NCBI GenBank assembly: GCA_013115135.1
Contig: JABANP010000205.1
Span: 1-64,000 of the forward strand
Length of the DNA: 64,000 nt
Direction of reading: 5' to 3'
Origin: Perkinsus olseni
Taxonomy: Eukaryota > Perkinsozoa > Perkinsida > Perkinsidae
In this document: positions 10,729 through 24,478 of the stretch, piece after piece
How positions within the stretch are numbered: the stretch's first letter is position 1
Layout: each line of letters opens with the position of its first letter
Notes under the pieces: model-generated
Told to the model about the DNA's origin: nothing
Databases searched by the model: none
The model's input: only the letters and a program-made list of their open reading frames with translations
Program-made: the position numbers and the translations under genes

Positions 10729-13700
10729 TCATCTAAAATGGTCCATGAAATTAGCCATCCCCACAACCCCCGTCCCCGTCGGGTCGAATCTTCTAAGTAC
10801 CGCCGCCTGCTCGGCTAAGCTGGCTTGCAGTCCATTCTTGTCAAGAGCCGACAGCAGCACGGACGTGTCAATCACCCCAGTGCCCAGTGTATCCAGCTCC
10901 GAAAACCCACTGAAAACAGAAAAACCCCCAATTCATTCCGCGCGCGCCCTCTTAATCGATTCCATCTACAATACCGAATCATGATACTTGCCAAGTACTA
11001 GCTTCAACCAAAGATTCCCCGATATTACATCCTTAGCGAGTCCTCATTGACGATGAGTTCTTGAGCCGCCGAGGCCTCCTCGAACAAAGCCGCGAAGAGC
11101 TTCTCAATCGGACCGCTGAATTTCTCCAACAGGCACACATCCGGCAACCTGACCAAGGCGACTGACCTCCCTCCGAGTTCATATTTTCGTGGCGCGCGAG
11201 AAATCCTCACACCAATAACGGGCAGCTCAGACAGGCACGGCGAGTGAAAAGTACATCCGCCAGAAAACAATTCCACCAATCACAATTCTTGTGCGAGGTT
11301 AATGGAGCAAATAGGTTTCATCAATAAGCAACACGACAACACCGTCCCGCCGTTCACTCACCCTTCAGGATTTTCCATACCAAATTTCTCCCTAATCACA
11401 GCGGCCTTCCTCGCCTCCACTGCTGTCGGCAAAACCATCTCCGCAAACTCCGTAAAATTCAAAGTCCCTTCGTTTGGGTTGTAATAATTCAGCACCACAC
11501 GGCAGTCCGCGATGCTCATCTGAGGATCGATAATTTCGTGGCGCAGTGACGATTTCAACACCTACCCCAAAGCCGATGTGGGCCAAAGCCTGTGACAAAT
11601 CTCTGGCATTAACGAAACCTTTTCCGTCAGTGTCGAACTCCGACCAAAGATTCCCAAAGGAACCGTGGAAAGCCGAGGCGAAGTCGTTCCGGGCCTGAAT
11701 CGATCAACACCAACTCTGAGCCAAATTCAACTTAACCGTCAAAAATTCAAATACACCTTCATCATATAAAAAACAGTTTCTTCGAAATCCTTGAATCTTG
11801 CAATCGATCAACACTTCCGTCGATACCCTCAATCGACCATAACCATCTATGGCGGTTAATCGCCAGACAAACCATGTGCGAAGAACAAATCTCATTACTA
11901 TTCACGAATCTTAGGTTGACCCTTGCAGACTGCGGAAAAACCCACAACACAGCACACATCGGACTGAAATTCCCCTATTTCTGCCTAAAAAGATACTACC
12001 CTATCGATCTTGTTATCCCTTCTTCCCAGATCTCTGACGCTTCTCAGGGTGTAAAGCATTTGTGGGGTTGTGAAGTCGCCAGCCTTCTTCCGCACAGACC
12101 GTCTCGAGCTGGTCGTAGTGTCCCCACTGAAGCTGCGAGCTGTGGGCGAGCCGAACGATTTCCTCGATTCCTGAAGCAAGTGTTGAAATATCTTCCGACA
12201 TTTTCCATAATCGCCTCGCTTCAACCTTGGATACCCCTAGCTACTTCGAGACCCCTCCACATGCTCTTCATCTCCACAGATCGCGAGGCCAAGTTGATTC
12301 TTCCACTCCTGTTTGAGGCCGGTGAACTCACACCAGCCACGACGAAATGATCTCTGAACTCAGCATAGGTAACCTGAAAATAGACTTCGTAAGAAGAAAG
12401 AATCCTTCGGTGAAAAGATGCTGTTTCGGGTGTCATTTTCACTCACTCTTTTACTGATTAAATTTTACGGCATTTTTCCACCTGACGACAATATTTGCGG
12501 GCATGACAATATCGGCGGTCGACCCTGCTCGGAATTCCACCGCACCAATATCTTAGGTTGCACCATGCTAGATACAAATTAGGTCGACATTCGTAGCAAC
12601 TAAGCCCCAAGACCCTCCTCCACTAACCTTAGAGTCACCGTCCCTATCCATCCTAGCAATACAGGCTTCACAGTCGGGACACTTCACGCCAGAACGAAGA
12701 AAAGCTTGACGAATAGACGACACATTGAGGAAGCTGAGCAAAGATACGTCCGCAGTAGCTCCTTTTCACTTGTGAGATATTTACTATCAGAAGCACCACT
12801 ACAGCGACAAACTAAAGTTCACGACTGAGAATATACCACCCTCACCCTCGCCATTAACGAAACGGCCCCGGAGTTCTGCATATTGATTTTTGAAGTCACT
12901 TCGAAAAATTGAACCAGAATTGAGCAAGTTGTCACATAAAATGCTTTTTGAAAACTCACTGTAAACGCTCTCCGACAAGTTCAACGAAATCATCTTCCCA
13001 AATCACCAGTTGACTTCCCCCACCTCCAACCTCCCAGAAAAAAAGTCAAAATGGCAAAGCTCGGCCCCCTCAAAATGGTAGGGCACCCTCAAAGCTCATA
13101 AATGCTTACCGAACTCCAAACGCTACTGAGTTTACTAGAGGCGACCCTCTACCGAATTCCGCATCATTTCGAAAATGGATTCATTAACTCCACCATGCTT
13201 ATCCACCACACTGGTTCGCGAACTCCGAGAATTTCTCAGCGGAATCCACCAGCCCCGAACAGTCCGATAGAGAACTCAGCTACGCTTTCCTAAACCACCC
13301 AGAGCCTCACCCCAGATTGAGAAAGGAGTCCAAGTGGTTGAATGCTTCCGAGATAGAGAAATCCGACCTGGCCAGAAGATACTCTTTTCTTGTGTTCAGC
13401 TCGGTCATGTACTCAGCCTGAGATGGAAGGATCTACGGTAACTACTGTGAATGCAAGTTAACATCGCCACACCCGGGTTCGAACCCCAGCGCCACCCTTT
13501 TCAATACAAATTTTACGGGAGACTAATCGCGATCTCCCACTACTCCTCAACGACCATTCCCTCCAAAGGTAGCGCCGAGAGCACAGAAGAGACGTTGCCA
13601 ATATAAGTACGACCAAGAAATTGAAGCCAGTATTGTGACTGTACAAGTCGTCGCATCTCACCCAGGTTCGAATCCCCGCGCCACCTTTTTACACATTTTT

Positions 13701-15237
13701 TCGACTACCGTAGTACAAAATCATCAATAAGAAATCCTCACCTCCTTCGTCAAGATCCTGCTGAAGCATCGGATGGTCTCGTTGCTGGGACAGTCACTTC
13801 CATTTCCCCGACTTAAAGATTTCTCAATAGCCGCCGAGCTTCGCCAAGGTAAAATCAAACGCAGGAAATCCCTGTAATTCAACTGCCCAAGGGCACTGTG
13901 GTCGTAGTGGCCAATGATACCGTTACCTGAACGAAACAGCGCCGAGATGACCCCGAAAATTTTCCGTCATCTCTGTAATTTCCGCCATTTTTGGTACAGC
14001 AAATACATGTTTCATGTGCACCATCATGATTCGGAAATTCCCCCGTCCCAGTTGCGCTTCCTCAAGTTAGAATTTCGAACCCAACGGGTAGGAAAACGGT
14101 ATTTTCGACAGCACTTTTACCACCATTTTTGTCATGAAAAATTCAGAAAGTACACGCTATACAGAGACCACGCGGAGTCGAACACGATAACGACTTTAAA
14201 AATTCCCAATTCCAGTTGATCTCTCCTAAATCTCGTATCCAGCATTGTTGCCACCATTCTCGGTCCAAGAAAAATCCGCAAGACGCAAGACCGTCCCAAG
14301 GCAATCTGCACGACTGTACGATTGTCTCGCCCTTTAAATACTACTTGCACTGATAGGAAAGTAGTCGGCCGGGTCGTTCCTTTGCACGAACTCCCAGAGG
14401 TCGGTAGAGTCTATAGAACCCTTGGCGTCGGTGTCGAGGTGGGCGAACAACTTGTAGGGGTCGAAATCCGGTGATGAACACAGCATCTCGCGAAAGATGT
14501 CGATCTGAGAACGAACCAGGGGTCACTGAAGCGAGCATGACAACGGAAATTTTAGGTGCTCACTAGGTTTCGACACAACCCCTGAACTAATGGTAACAAC
14601 CATAATGAGGCGCTCTTGTCATCCTATATTGAAACAGACTCGCGAGAATTTATAGCAAATTACTATCCGACTATCAACCGCTGCTAAGCGAGGTTCAACC
14701 CGTGGTCGAGGGCCGCCGTATGAATCATTCCTGCTGCTGCTGCTGACACCCCCTGCAACTCGGCGAATGCTCGTAACCATCAGGAGAAGTGACCGTCTCA
14801 AGTAACGATGATTTGCGATCTACTCGTAGCTTCCCTCAAAACACGCTCCCATAGACCCCTGCAGGGATCCTACCGATACTTTCTGAGCAACTTGAAGCAT
14901 TTAGAAATCTGTCAAGTCTCTTCTATCAACTCCATAACCACTACTAGTGGTGGGAGGTACCCCTACCGCTATCTCAGTGCGGAACTACCGCTCCCTCACC
15001 AGAAAAACAAACTACTACTGTCTGAATACCAGTTACCCCTACTACCTGAACCTCTCGATCAGCAACACAGGCCAAGTACTTCATGATCTGTCCAGTAGTC
15101 GGCACCCCCACGCCCCTCCTAGACGGGCTGCCACCTCTCGAGGACGCCATACTCCTGCTGGCTACACGACGAGACGAAGAGGTGTACTGCTGCTGTCTGA
15201 AGGAGCAGCTGTGGGATCGTGAAAGGGATGTCGCCAT
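10729..15237 (-). CDS. Multi-EF-hand calcium-binding protein
   Basis: A many-exon gene of EF-hand type. A probable Arg/Ser-rich start is MATSLSRSHSCSFRQQQ at 15,237. Helix-loop-helix exons follow: IFREMLCSSPDFDPYKLF with LDTDAKGSIDSTDLWEF (14,510-14,345), LNYRDFLRLILPW (about 13,890-13,760), AFNHLDSFLNLG (about 13,420-13,320), ARMDRDGDSK (about 12,670-12,640), VTYAEFRDHFV (about 12,370-12,330), EFDTDGKGFVNARDLSQAL (about 11,660-11,580), LNYYNPNEGTLNFTEFAEM (11,515-11,440), and FSELDTLGTGVIDTSVLL with RRFDPTGTGVV (10,920-10,750). It ends ANFMDHFR with TGA at 10,731-10,729. Several loops have the DxDxxG pattern and others are degenerate. The pattern resembles alveolate EF-hand proteins with repeated DPYxLFxxLD units. 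Whether this is one gene or two adjacent ones is not settled. Confidence 0.75.
11183..11198 (-). repeat. Introner-like element arm in an EF-hand gene intron
   Basis: In the sense direction the intron before the exon LPDVCLLEKFSGPIEKL carries CGCGCGCCACGAAAAT, a member of the GCGCCACGAAATT family. Confidence 0.65.
11520..11567 (-). other. 46-nt intron containing a GCGCCACGAAATT arm
   Basis: GTAGGTGTTG to ATCCTCAG separates the EF-hand exons ending AHIGFG and starting MSIADCRVV. The intron centre reads GTCACTGCGCCACGAAATTA, the reverse of the shared family consensus. Edges are accurate within a base or two. Confidence 0.75.
13455..13700 (+). repeat. Two tRNA 3'-half-like elements inside one intron
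   Basis: Two direct copies about 190 bp apart: CACACCCGGGTTCGAACCCC (about 13,467-13,500) and TCACCCAGGTTCGAATCCCC (about 13,656-13,700). Each is preceded by a similar TGTGA...CAAGT stretch and followed by GCGCCACC and a T run like a Pol III terminator. They lie antisense within an intron of the EF-hand gene. No 5' tRNA half is present, so they are SINE-like or tRNA fragments rather than tRNA genes. Confidence 0.6.
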
Positions 15238-16987
<1,750 letters not shown>

Positions 16988-17662
16988 ATTTCCTACTAGT
17001 ATTTTTCTGAACTGCTGTCTTGTTGTTTCGGCTGAGTGCCAGCTTCATTCAGCATTGGGGTTTTGCGTTACGATGTTATAGACAGCATGGGAGAGCTGCC
17101 AACGCCGCGGATTTTGAAGATATCGACTAGAAGGCGAGCAAGAAGAGGAAGAGCAAGGCGAGTGCTCACTTTGTGTTCGCCAGCCTACCTCATCTCTGGG
17201 CTCATGAGGTGTCACGGTTGTTGTGGTATGATTTCTAATCTTAGGGAGGGGACTGTCATATTGTGAACGAACCGCTCCTGCGTACTTGCTTTGGGAGGAT
17301 ATAACGATGCGAAAGTTACCGCGACTTCAGCGAGGAGGTTTTCTGGTGTTTCTAGTACGGTCGAATGGGCTCGAATAACTCGCGGCCAAGGTGTGAACTC
17401 TATCTCCCTTTGTGATGTCATCACCATCAAACTCATTATCTCCGACCCCAAGGACCAATAGGATGTCCCCGAGAGTTAGACGACAGTTCGGAGTATCGCC
17501 CTTGGTGACAACTAGAAACAACAACAACTTCGGGTAGGGTTCAGTAGCACTCGTCTGTGATTGATCGAGGCTAACGGCATTACCCGGCTTAGGGAGACTC
17601 GACACAGCAAGGGAAGTTGGTCTGTCGTCGTGCAACTCCAGAATCAATTCTGAAGCTCGCAA
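16988..17662. other. Intergenic stretch after GAPDH, no gene assigned
   Basis: It holds the GAPDH 3' region and minus-strand open frames at 17,212-17,662 (for example VIRAHSTVLETPENLLAEV). The frames look moderately protein-like, but I could not join or recognise them, so they are left uncalled. Confidence 0.35.
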
Positions 17663-19778
17663 GTGGCAAACTGTATACTCTCTGATTCATCCACGCTCTC
17701 TCAGAACTTCGACTGGAGACACCACGAGCCTTCCGAGAGTTCGTCGGCCCCAGTCACACGACAACTACCATTCCAGCGTCGGTCTCGAGAAACGGAGAAG
17801 GGAAAATCAGATCCAAAAAGCCACCCTCCGAAGTATGGAACGACTAGGTGAACCAGGCAAGGCTTGCCATCGGGCCACCATGGGTCTTCATCAGACTCGC
17901 CCTCTACACGCTCGTTGGCAGTTGAAGAGCTGCAGCACATCATAGCCAGCTGGTGCTCGCCAGACTCTCCTCCCAGGGACCGAGACGCAGTCCTCAAGAT
18001 TTTACTCAGTAATCGACACATGCCAGATCGTTGCCGAGGAGCTACTCGCGTAACCCGGGAGTGTCTGCTTCAACTCCTGCTCCGGTTCTTCGCTCGCGTA
18101 AAGCATTATCATCAGGAGCATATAGCCCTTCTGGGCTACATAGTTCAACATCACCTTCGAGTGGACCCCACATGTTTCGACAAGGACAGCACGATGCTTG
18201 GTCTGATCGTGTCCACGCTGGCTAGGGCCGTGGCAACACCGTCAACTGAAGACGTAAGTCCGCGTACTGGCGCCGAGGACTAGTACTTATCTCTTACTAG
18301 GCGAGTACATCGTTATGTTGTTCTTAGCTTTTTCACTAACCTCGAAGAACAGAAAACAACGGCTAGCGAACTGCTTTCTGGAACGCTCCCCCTAGGACTG
18401 ATCGTGAGGAGAAGGCTCTCACCTGTATAGCTAAAGTGATGATTTTGAGATGGAGATGCTTCCTGACGCTACCCCAGCGTCGTCACTCGTCGTCGTTTTT
18501 TTGCAAATTCCTTGAAGAACCGGCCGTCGAGGGTATCATCGGCTCAACCAGGGATACGAGATTCAGGCTGTTGCCACGGCATAGAAATGCAACCCGTAAA
18601 AATGCGGTCACTATGCCACATGGAAGAATGCCACCTGCCGTGACGCCACACCGCAGTTCTACCATCGTTCTCCTCTTCCTATTCATACCGTGACTATGGC
18701 CCGCTGATGTGCAATCATCGATGATTGCGGTGAAGGCTGTCCTCGAGTGATGCAGCATCAGGTCATCTCCCAGACCGTCGTGGAGATCTGGCGCGATATA
18801 ACGGCAGCTACTCCAGAACAGAACTGGCCAGTCTATTATAATCTGATCGTCAGCCGTTTGTTCGGACTGGTGAAGGCAGACGATGACGGCAACCGTCAGC
18901 CAAAACTGAATCTCCAAGGACGCCGAGGGTGAGTGACCCTCCGAGGACTTATCCCCCATGCGCTTATCTGTTAGATTGTTCCTAGTCATTGCGCACTTCA
19001 CCAGAGCTCTCGTCGAATCGATAACTAGCAGACCTGTCGAGGAAGCTACTCGCCCGTCCCTACTGGACCTCCATGTCACCCGAACTGTCCAACTCCTAAA
19101 AGAGAGTGAGGGCACGGGCATGAGAACAACCCGAATCGTCGCAATGATTCCGGCGTGCAACGTCGGGGTCCATTCTCGATGAATCCAAGGACACATTCCT
19201 CGGCAGGCAGCGCTGCTGACAGTAACTCGGTGTTGTGCAACTACGGGAATGGCGCCTCCAATGACCACTGCAGCGAGAAGAGGGCCCTGTCAGGCCGCAC
19301 ATCAGTCGAGTTAGAACTGAGCATCTCCGCCGCCGTCGAGCACTTGGCAGCCGGCCACGCTCCCTCCCCTCCGAACCTGACCCTTCTAGCCAACACCTGT
19401 CTATCCGTTATCAACGGAACGCACACCTTGAAGGGCGCTAAGCTGGAGATGGGCAGGCCATTGGCATTCGCTGCCACCGTGTGCCTCGGTCACCTGGCCA
19501 AGTGGGGTAAGCTGACAGTCAGAACGAAGGCGTCCTTCTTCCCTCCCTCAGTGAGTCTGAATATCGTTACGACGAGAGAGGTTCTCGATAGCCTCGACCG
19601 TACCAACTTGGCCTTATACGAGCTAACTCGTTCCAACCCGAGACTGCGGCAGGCCATAGCGTTCGCTAGGCAAGCATGGACACTCGCAGCTGCTGTGGAC
19701 CCTCGAGGGACGGCCAGCATGCATCAGCAACGATTTACTGAGTCACCGAGACGGTCGAAGTCCTACGAGATGGGGTAG
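17663..19778 (+). CDS. Unrecognised helical multi-exon protein
   Basis: A series of plus-strand exons with good splice signals. The first strong one (about 17,864-18,254) reads LAVEELQHIIASWCSPDSP and LLQLLLRFFARVKHYHQEH and ends at donor GTAAGT. The next ones contain LLSGTLPLGLIVRRRL (about 18,345-18,430), VISQTVVEIWRDITAATPEQ (about 18,700-18,928, donor GTGAGT) and FTRALVESITSRPVEEATRP (about 18,990-19,180). The last ends with a TAG at 19,776-19,778. It is rich in Leu, Ala and Arg and looks like a helical-repeat protein, but I recognise no family. The start may be the ATG at 17,663 or one further in. Whether all exons belong to one transcript is inferred from strand and spacing. Confidence 0.5.
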
Positions 19779-20265
19779 GAGGGTTTTGGACAATCGAACA
19801 GTGTCACCGTCCATCGTGCAAAGAATAGCACAACAGCACGGAGCTCGATACGGTGGGGTTTCGGGTTTTCAAGAAAAAATCTTTTTTTCTTTTTCAATCT
19901 TTTGAAAAATCTTTTGAAAAATCTTTTTCAAGAAAATCCTTTTTCTCTCTCTTTTTCTTTTCCCTCTTTTCCGGGCCACCCTTATCCCCCAGCCCTCCTG
20001 CGTGACATACTCAGAACCAGTCCTACTACTGAAATCATCTGCTATCGTCGAGCGGAGGCTTCGTGGTTGTGCGCTTGCACCACTACATTTTAAGGAGCTT
20101 CATGCGCTTTTCCGTGGTTTCTTATGAGCTTGAAGACGAAAGGCGTACTACTCTGACGGAAAATTTCTACTCTTTTTTATCCTTTATGGTAAAATATAAA
20201 ATTCACAGTAAAAATTCTGAGAGCCTCGGGCCGGGAGGTTGAGGTGTCCTGTGCGAGGTTGAAGC
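19779..20265. other. Intergenic, T-rich tract
   Basis: No gene seen. A long C/T-rich tract at about 19,875-19,975 contains repeated AATCTTTTGAAAAATCTTTT units. Confidence 0.6.
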
Positions 20266-21648
20266 TTGGAGGATGTCTTCAACACTTCAGTTAAACTGCG
20301 TAGGTTCTCCCGAAAGGGCAACGAGCAGGCCCTGCAGAAGTCGCTGGCGTCGCCGCATCTGCCTCATACTACCTCGATGCACAGTTCGTATTCGGTTTCC
20401 CATTTACCACCAGACGAGGATCCAGGGGAGAAGACCTCAGCAGCCGATAACGCCGGTGAAGAAGTTCTTATTATCGATGATTCCACTAATAACGTGGAAG
20501 AGAGCGAAGGCGAAGTCACGGGGAACGAGCCGGATGCCCAGGGGCTGCACCCGAGCGAGCTGTCGTGGAAGCTTGGGGAGGGTGACGAGCTCGTAGAAGG
20601 ACAGCCGAGCGGTGATTCAGCCAGATCTATGGAGGAGCAGTTGGAATCGCTGTGTTCTCACCGGAGCGCGTACCCGCCAACTACCGGAATTACGAAAGCG
20701 AGGAACGGCGTCCCGACTATCGACTTGAACGAGAACCTGCTTCCGCAGCCTACGATGCTCTGCCTCGATGAGATAAGCCTCTCACTGAGCAACAGGCCCT
20801 CCAGTTTACCCGAAGGCCTCACCAGCACTCGAGGGTATCAGGTGAAACTCGAGCAGATCCCCTTAGGGGCCAGTGAACTCGTCTACAGCAGTGCTCCTCT
20901 CGTAACATGCGATGAAGCTAGCGAACGTCCGGTGGCGTCTGAGCTGGTAGACAGCACGAGCTCAGGAGACTTGGCTCGGCCACGCGAACCAGAAGACGTG
21001 TCTGGGAGGTGGGAGCGAGAACGATTGATGGCGGTGAGCACCGATGCCTCCGCAGGAGTAGTGGAATTAGTACTTCAGGAGAAGGATCACACCGAGACGA
21101 AGATGTCATCCCGACTGTGGATGACTTCTGAAAGCTCGAGTGCCGGAGTCTCTCCTGATGAAGTGCTACGACAAGTGCGAAGGAGGTCTGCTGACTTCCT
21201 CTCGGAACGGCAAGGATTCGTGGATGAGGAATCTACCATAGCCTTGCGGCTCCTGGCTCATGGGCATTACACAAAGAGTTTCGACGTAAGGCTTCCCTCC
21301 CTACTCGGCCGGGTGTGATGCCATGCTTCCCCCGGGTGGTGGCATCAGGCCATATTCCGGCATGGGGATGAACAGACTCTAACGGATGTGTTGGACCGCT
21401 TCCGCCAGTCAACTGAGAGAAGGGCGCTGTGGACGCTTCTAGAGCCAGGCCATCGGAGGTGATTATCGGATCGAAGGGCCGGGAAAAGCGACGACTCCTC
21501 GCCTCGAAGCTGTGGAGCTCGGATTGAACGACTGCTGATCAGGTATCTTGCACACCTCTTAAATCAGATCGTAGATGATCGAGGACGTTCCGGCCTAGCA
21601 GCTCACGCAATTGACTGGTTAGAGCAGCTTCCAGAGCCCCAGGAGTGA
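20266..21648 (+). CDS. Unrecognised protein, copy 1 of a duplicated gene
   Basis: A long first exon (20,266 to about 21,315) encodes an acidic, Ser/Glu-rich N-terminal half (EEVLIIDDSTNNVEESEGE) and then LCLDEISLSLSNRPSSLPEG and VSPDEVLRQVRRRSADFL. Downstream open stretches with DEQTLTDVLDRFRQSTERR and RYLAHLLNQIVDDRGRSG, ending LEQLPEPQE with a TGA at 21,646-21,648, are probably later exons, because they are conserved in the second copy at 25,734. I recognise no domain. The exon ATG was not verified by a homologue. Repetition of the gene beside tRNA genes raises the option of a mobile-element protein. Confidence 0.45.
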
Positions 21649-22162
21649 CGATGAAGGTCGCATTGCCCGGTTCCGTTTGCCATTCATGGACTACCTGCTA
21701 GCGGATCAGTTTTCCTTGCCAATCACAGCATCTCATCTGCATCAACTTCCAAACCATGGAAATCCGTTTATTCAAATCTTTTTAAGATTCGGATGAGTTT
21801 CTGTGTTCGAAGTCGAATCTCGATATGCTGAACATCGGAGGCTATACGACTTCTTGTGTTCGGATAGGGGCAAACTTCTGATGGACTGACTAGCGTATAG
21901 TCGCTTTGATATGCATATGAGGGAAAGCCTCCGTAGAAAAACTCAGACCTTCCGTAGTAAAAAAATGCCGAGAGCGAGCGAGATTTCTTCCTTAGCAAAA
22001 GCACTTTCTCCTTGAAAAAAGGGTTTTTTATTCTCAGTAGCTGCCTAGCGCAAGCCGCTCTTCAAAAGGACCCCGGTCACCCCATACATAGGTTCTACCG
22101 GGATTTGAACCCAGATCGCCAGATTCAGAGTCTGGAGTGCTAACCGTTACACCATAGAACCA
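20740..22162. repeat. About 1.35-kb duplicated segment, copy A
   Basis: It runs from inside the unrecognised gene (GCAACCTACGATGCTCTGCC-like start) through the tRNA-Gln gene. The second copy is 25,735-27,075. The copies differ by scattered substitutions and small indels, so the duplication is not brand new. Confidence 0.85.
22090..22161 (-). tRNA. tRNA-Gln(CUG), copy 1
   Basis: The minus strand folds as a cloverleaf: acceptor GGTTCTA/TAGAACC, anticodon stem CCAGA/TCTGG, loop CTCTGAA giving CUG, T-arm TGGGTTCAAATCCCG. Confidence 0.92.
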
Positions 22163-22377
22163 CACAATCCTGTTTGGTGGTCCTCATGTTGCCGAATGTG
22201 TGAATGATATATCCTCTGATCACCGACATCCCCTTTTTCTTTGTCGGAAGCAGCTAACCGAAAACAACTAGAGCAAAACAATATCGGACTCGAGTCAAGA
22301 GAAAGGCAGCATGGCATCACCTCAGTATAATTGTATGAGTAAGATACCTCTGTATGACAGAGAAACGTCAACAAAGC

Positions 22378-22490
22378 TTTGAGGCAAGACTCAAAATTTA
22401 TCAGTTTTAAGAACCACGGTAGTCACACTCCGTTGCTCGACATCTTTCAATGCAATGGTCGAGTAGCGTCCACCAGCTTCCGCCGGAAGG
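22378..22490 (-). pseudogene. GH30 glucosylceramidase 3'-end remnant
   Basis: About 110 bp match the last coding exon and stop of GH30 copies 1 and 2 (sense end ...TTAAAACTGATAAATTTTGA). The match ends abruptly at about 22,480, and no upstream GH30 exon is nearby. Together with the adjacent tRNA-Gln, the stretch 22,090-22,480 parallels 27,762-28,245, so it arrived as part of a tRNA-Gln + GH30-end duplication. Confidence 0.75.
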
Positions 22491-22504
22491 TTCGCGGAAG
22501 GCTT

Positions 22505-22925
22505 CCGCACGTTTCGCGTTACGGAGTGGCGCAGCGCGATTCGAGGCCTATTGGCACTAGACGTTTTCCTCGGCACATAGCGGCAACTTTTTCATACACT
22601 CCTCCCCCTTCCAATGTTGAACCACCTTCGATGACATCTCGCGGAGGCCTGGCTGCGATAACGTTCAACATTGTATGGGGGGACGGGGGGCGAGCTAGCA
22701 CCAGGAGACAAGTACATAAATATTGCCGTTTCCGGCCCTCCCCGGGCTATACTCTTCTTTCAGCTTGGTCGTTTAGCTCAGTCGGTTAGAGCATCGTGCT
22801 AATAACGCGAGGGTCGCAGGTTCGAGCCCTGCATCGACCATTGACTTGTTGCCCTAACTGAGGCAGCCTTCGAAGCTTCAACCAGTGGTATCAGTTGCGC
22901 GCCGGAAGACTCTCATTCCTCCAGT
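22505..22925. repeat. tRNA-Ile repeat unit, copy 1 of 3
   Basis: A segment of about 420 bp around tRNA-Ile recurs at 24,140-24,560 and, truncated, at 25,313-25,597. The copies differ at few positions. Confidence 0.88.
22767..22840 (+). tRNA. tRNA-Ile(AAU), copy 1
   Basis: Acceptor GGTCGTT paired with the 3' end before CATCGACCA, anticodon stem TCGTG/CGCGA, loop CTAATAA giving AAU, T-loop TTCGAGC. Standard cytosolic tRNA-Ile features. Confidence 0.93.
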
Positions 22926-23394
22926 CACTGACTATCGAGCCCTCTCTCGACACTGGGGTGGCAACACTACACTTCCTGAGACTTCATGGGAAACATGAAA
23001 CCCGCGAGCCGCACGCCACCTGAAACCGAGGCCCGAAAGCCTGTGAGCCAAGCGGCGCCGAGTAGAGCGTAGGCGGGGACCGATTGAGTAGGGTATATAC
23101 AAATCCGCCGATAGATAGGGGCAGCTCGCGGGCGTTAGAAATCATCATACAGTACTACTGTGGTCGACAATGGGATTTGCCGGTATGGCTGCCGATAACT
23201 ACTGAGTAGAGTAAATGGGCCGGTGTTAGGTAGTGGTAGCGCAACGGCCAAGTGGGAGGTGGGAGGGTAAAAAAAAATCGTCGCTGGCCGTGACGGGAAA
23301 GGCAATAACAGTATGAAGTAGAGAATGCACGGAAACTGCACGACGCAGCGGAGCGGGGCTCAGTCAGTCCACAAATATGCTAGCATATTTAGGA
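22926..23394. other. Unique spacer inside the tRNA cluster
   Basis: No gene or tRNA seen. It is not part of the neighbouring repeats. Confidence 0.5.
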
Positions 23395-23544
23395 CCTAAC
23401 CTTTAGTCGTTGTTGTCGAGTTAGCTTTGCGCTTGACGGCAAGATACTCCCGATATACCGTTCATCAGCTAGCGGCTATCTCGTTGCAACCGGATCTCTC
23501 CAATCAATCGGGACGACTGGTAGCGAGTACCTACAGTTTGGTGC

Positions 23545-23617
23545 GCGGCTTTGGCGCAGTAGGTAGCGAGCCGGGCTCGTATTCCTGAGGTCGCGAGTAC
23601 GATCCCCGGAGACCGCG
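23545..23617 (+). tRNA. Met-elongator-like tRNA with CGU anticodon, probable pseudogene, copy 1
   Basis: The body resembles elongator tRNA-Met (GGCGCAGTAGGTAGCG and TTCCTGAGGTCGCGAG), but the loop is CTCGTAT, giving CGU (a Thr anticodon) where CAU would be expected. The acceptor has a C-A mismatch, the anticodon stem a C-U mismatch, and the T stem two mismatches. It is therefore probably inactive, or the anticodon has drifted. Confidence 0.5.
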
Positions 23618-23819
23618 GTATATGCCCACAACGAATGAGCTGATCAATTGATCAACTCCTTCAGTAGAAGTATTTAAATATTCTTTTCTATATTTGGTGA
23701 TCAATTGTTCAGTATTCCCCGACTCCCAGGCCTGGCTGTGTTCGTGCTGGGATGGGACATCCAGAGGCACGCGGGCGTGACGCATTCCGCACAATGCGGC
23801 CCGTACACTCCGAGATTCA

Positions 23820-23892
23820 GCCCAGATAGCTCAGTTGGGAGAGCGCCAGACTGAAGATCTGGAGGTCCTCAATTCGATCCTGGGTCTGGGCA
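23820..23892 (+). tRNA. tRNA-Phe(GAA), copy 1
   Basis: Acceptor GCCCAGA/TCTGGGC with A73, D-arm GCTCAGTTGGGAGAGC, anticodon stem CCAGA/TCTGG, loop CTGAAGA, giving GAA. The T-arm reads CCTCAATTCGATCCTGGG. Confidence 0.92.
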
Positions 23893-24404
23893 TACTTGAT
23901 GATGTTTTCGTCATGCCTGTGGAACCGTGCCACCGCTCCATGCTAGTTCTGGGCAAAATCCAGGTGACTACGGGCCTGACACTCCAATCGAGAGAGCAAT
24001 CGAACCCAGGTGCCCTCGATTTGACGCCGGGAGACTTCACCAAAATATGAACATTGGCCGCGAACTAAGTTTGACTGTATCTGTCGCCTGTGGTAGGACG
24101 AGTGACGCAGTATTAGACCGTAACTCCATGCGCGTTTACTTCCGCACGTTTCGCGTTACGGAGTGGCGTAGCGCGATTCGAGGCCTATTGGCACTAGATG
24201 TTCTCCTCGACACATAGCGGCAACTTTTTCATACACTCCTCCCCCCTTCCAATGTTGAACCACCTTCGATGACATCTCGCGGAGGCCTGGCTGCGGTAAC
24301 GTTCAACATTGTATGGGGGGACGGGGGGCGAGCTAGCACCAGGAGACAAGTACATGAATATTGCCGTTTCCGGCCTGCCCCGGGCTATACTCCTCTTTCA
24401 GCTT

Positions 24405-24478
24405 GGTCGTTTAGCTCAGTCGGTTAGAGCATCGTGCTAATAACGCGAGGGTCGCAGGTTCGAGCCCTGCATCGACCA
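24405..24478 (+). tRNA. tRNA-Ile(AAU), copy 2
   Basis: Identical to copy 1 at 22,767. Confidence 0.93.

Noticed and set aside
19860..19980. T-rich tract as a transcription terminator
   Set aside because: Low-complexity repeats with no adjacent Pol III gene; function cannot be argued.
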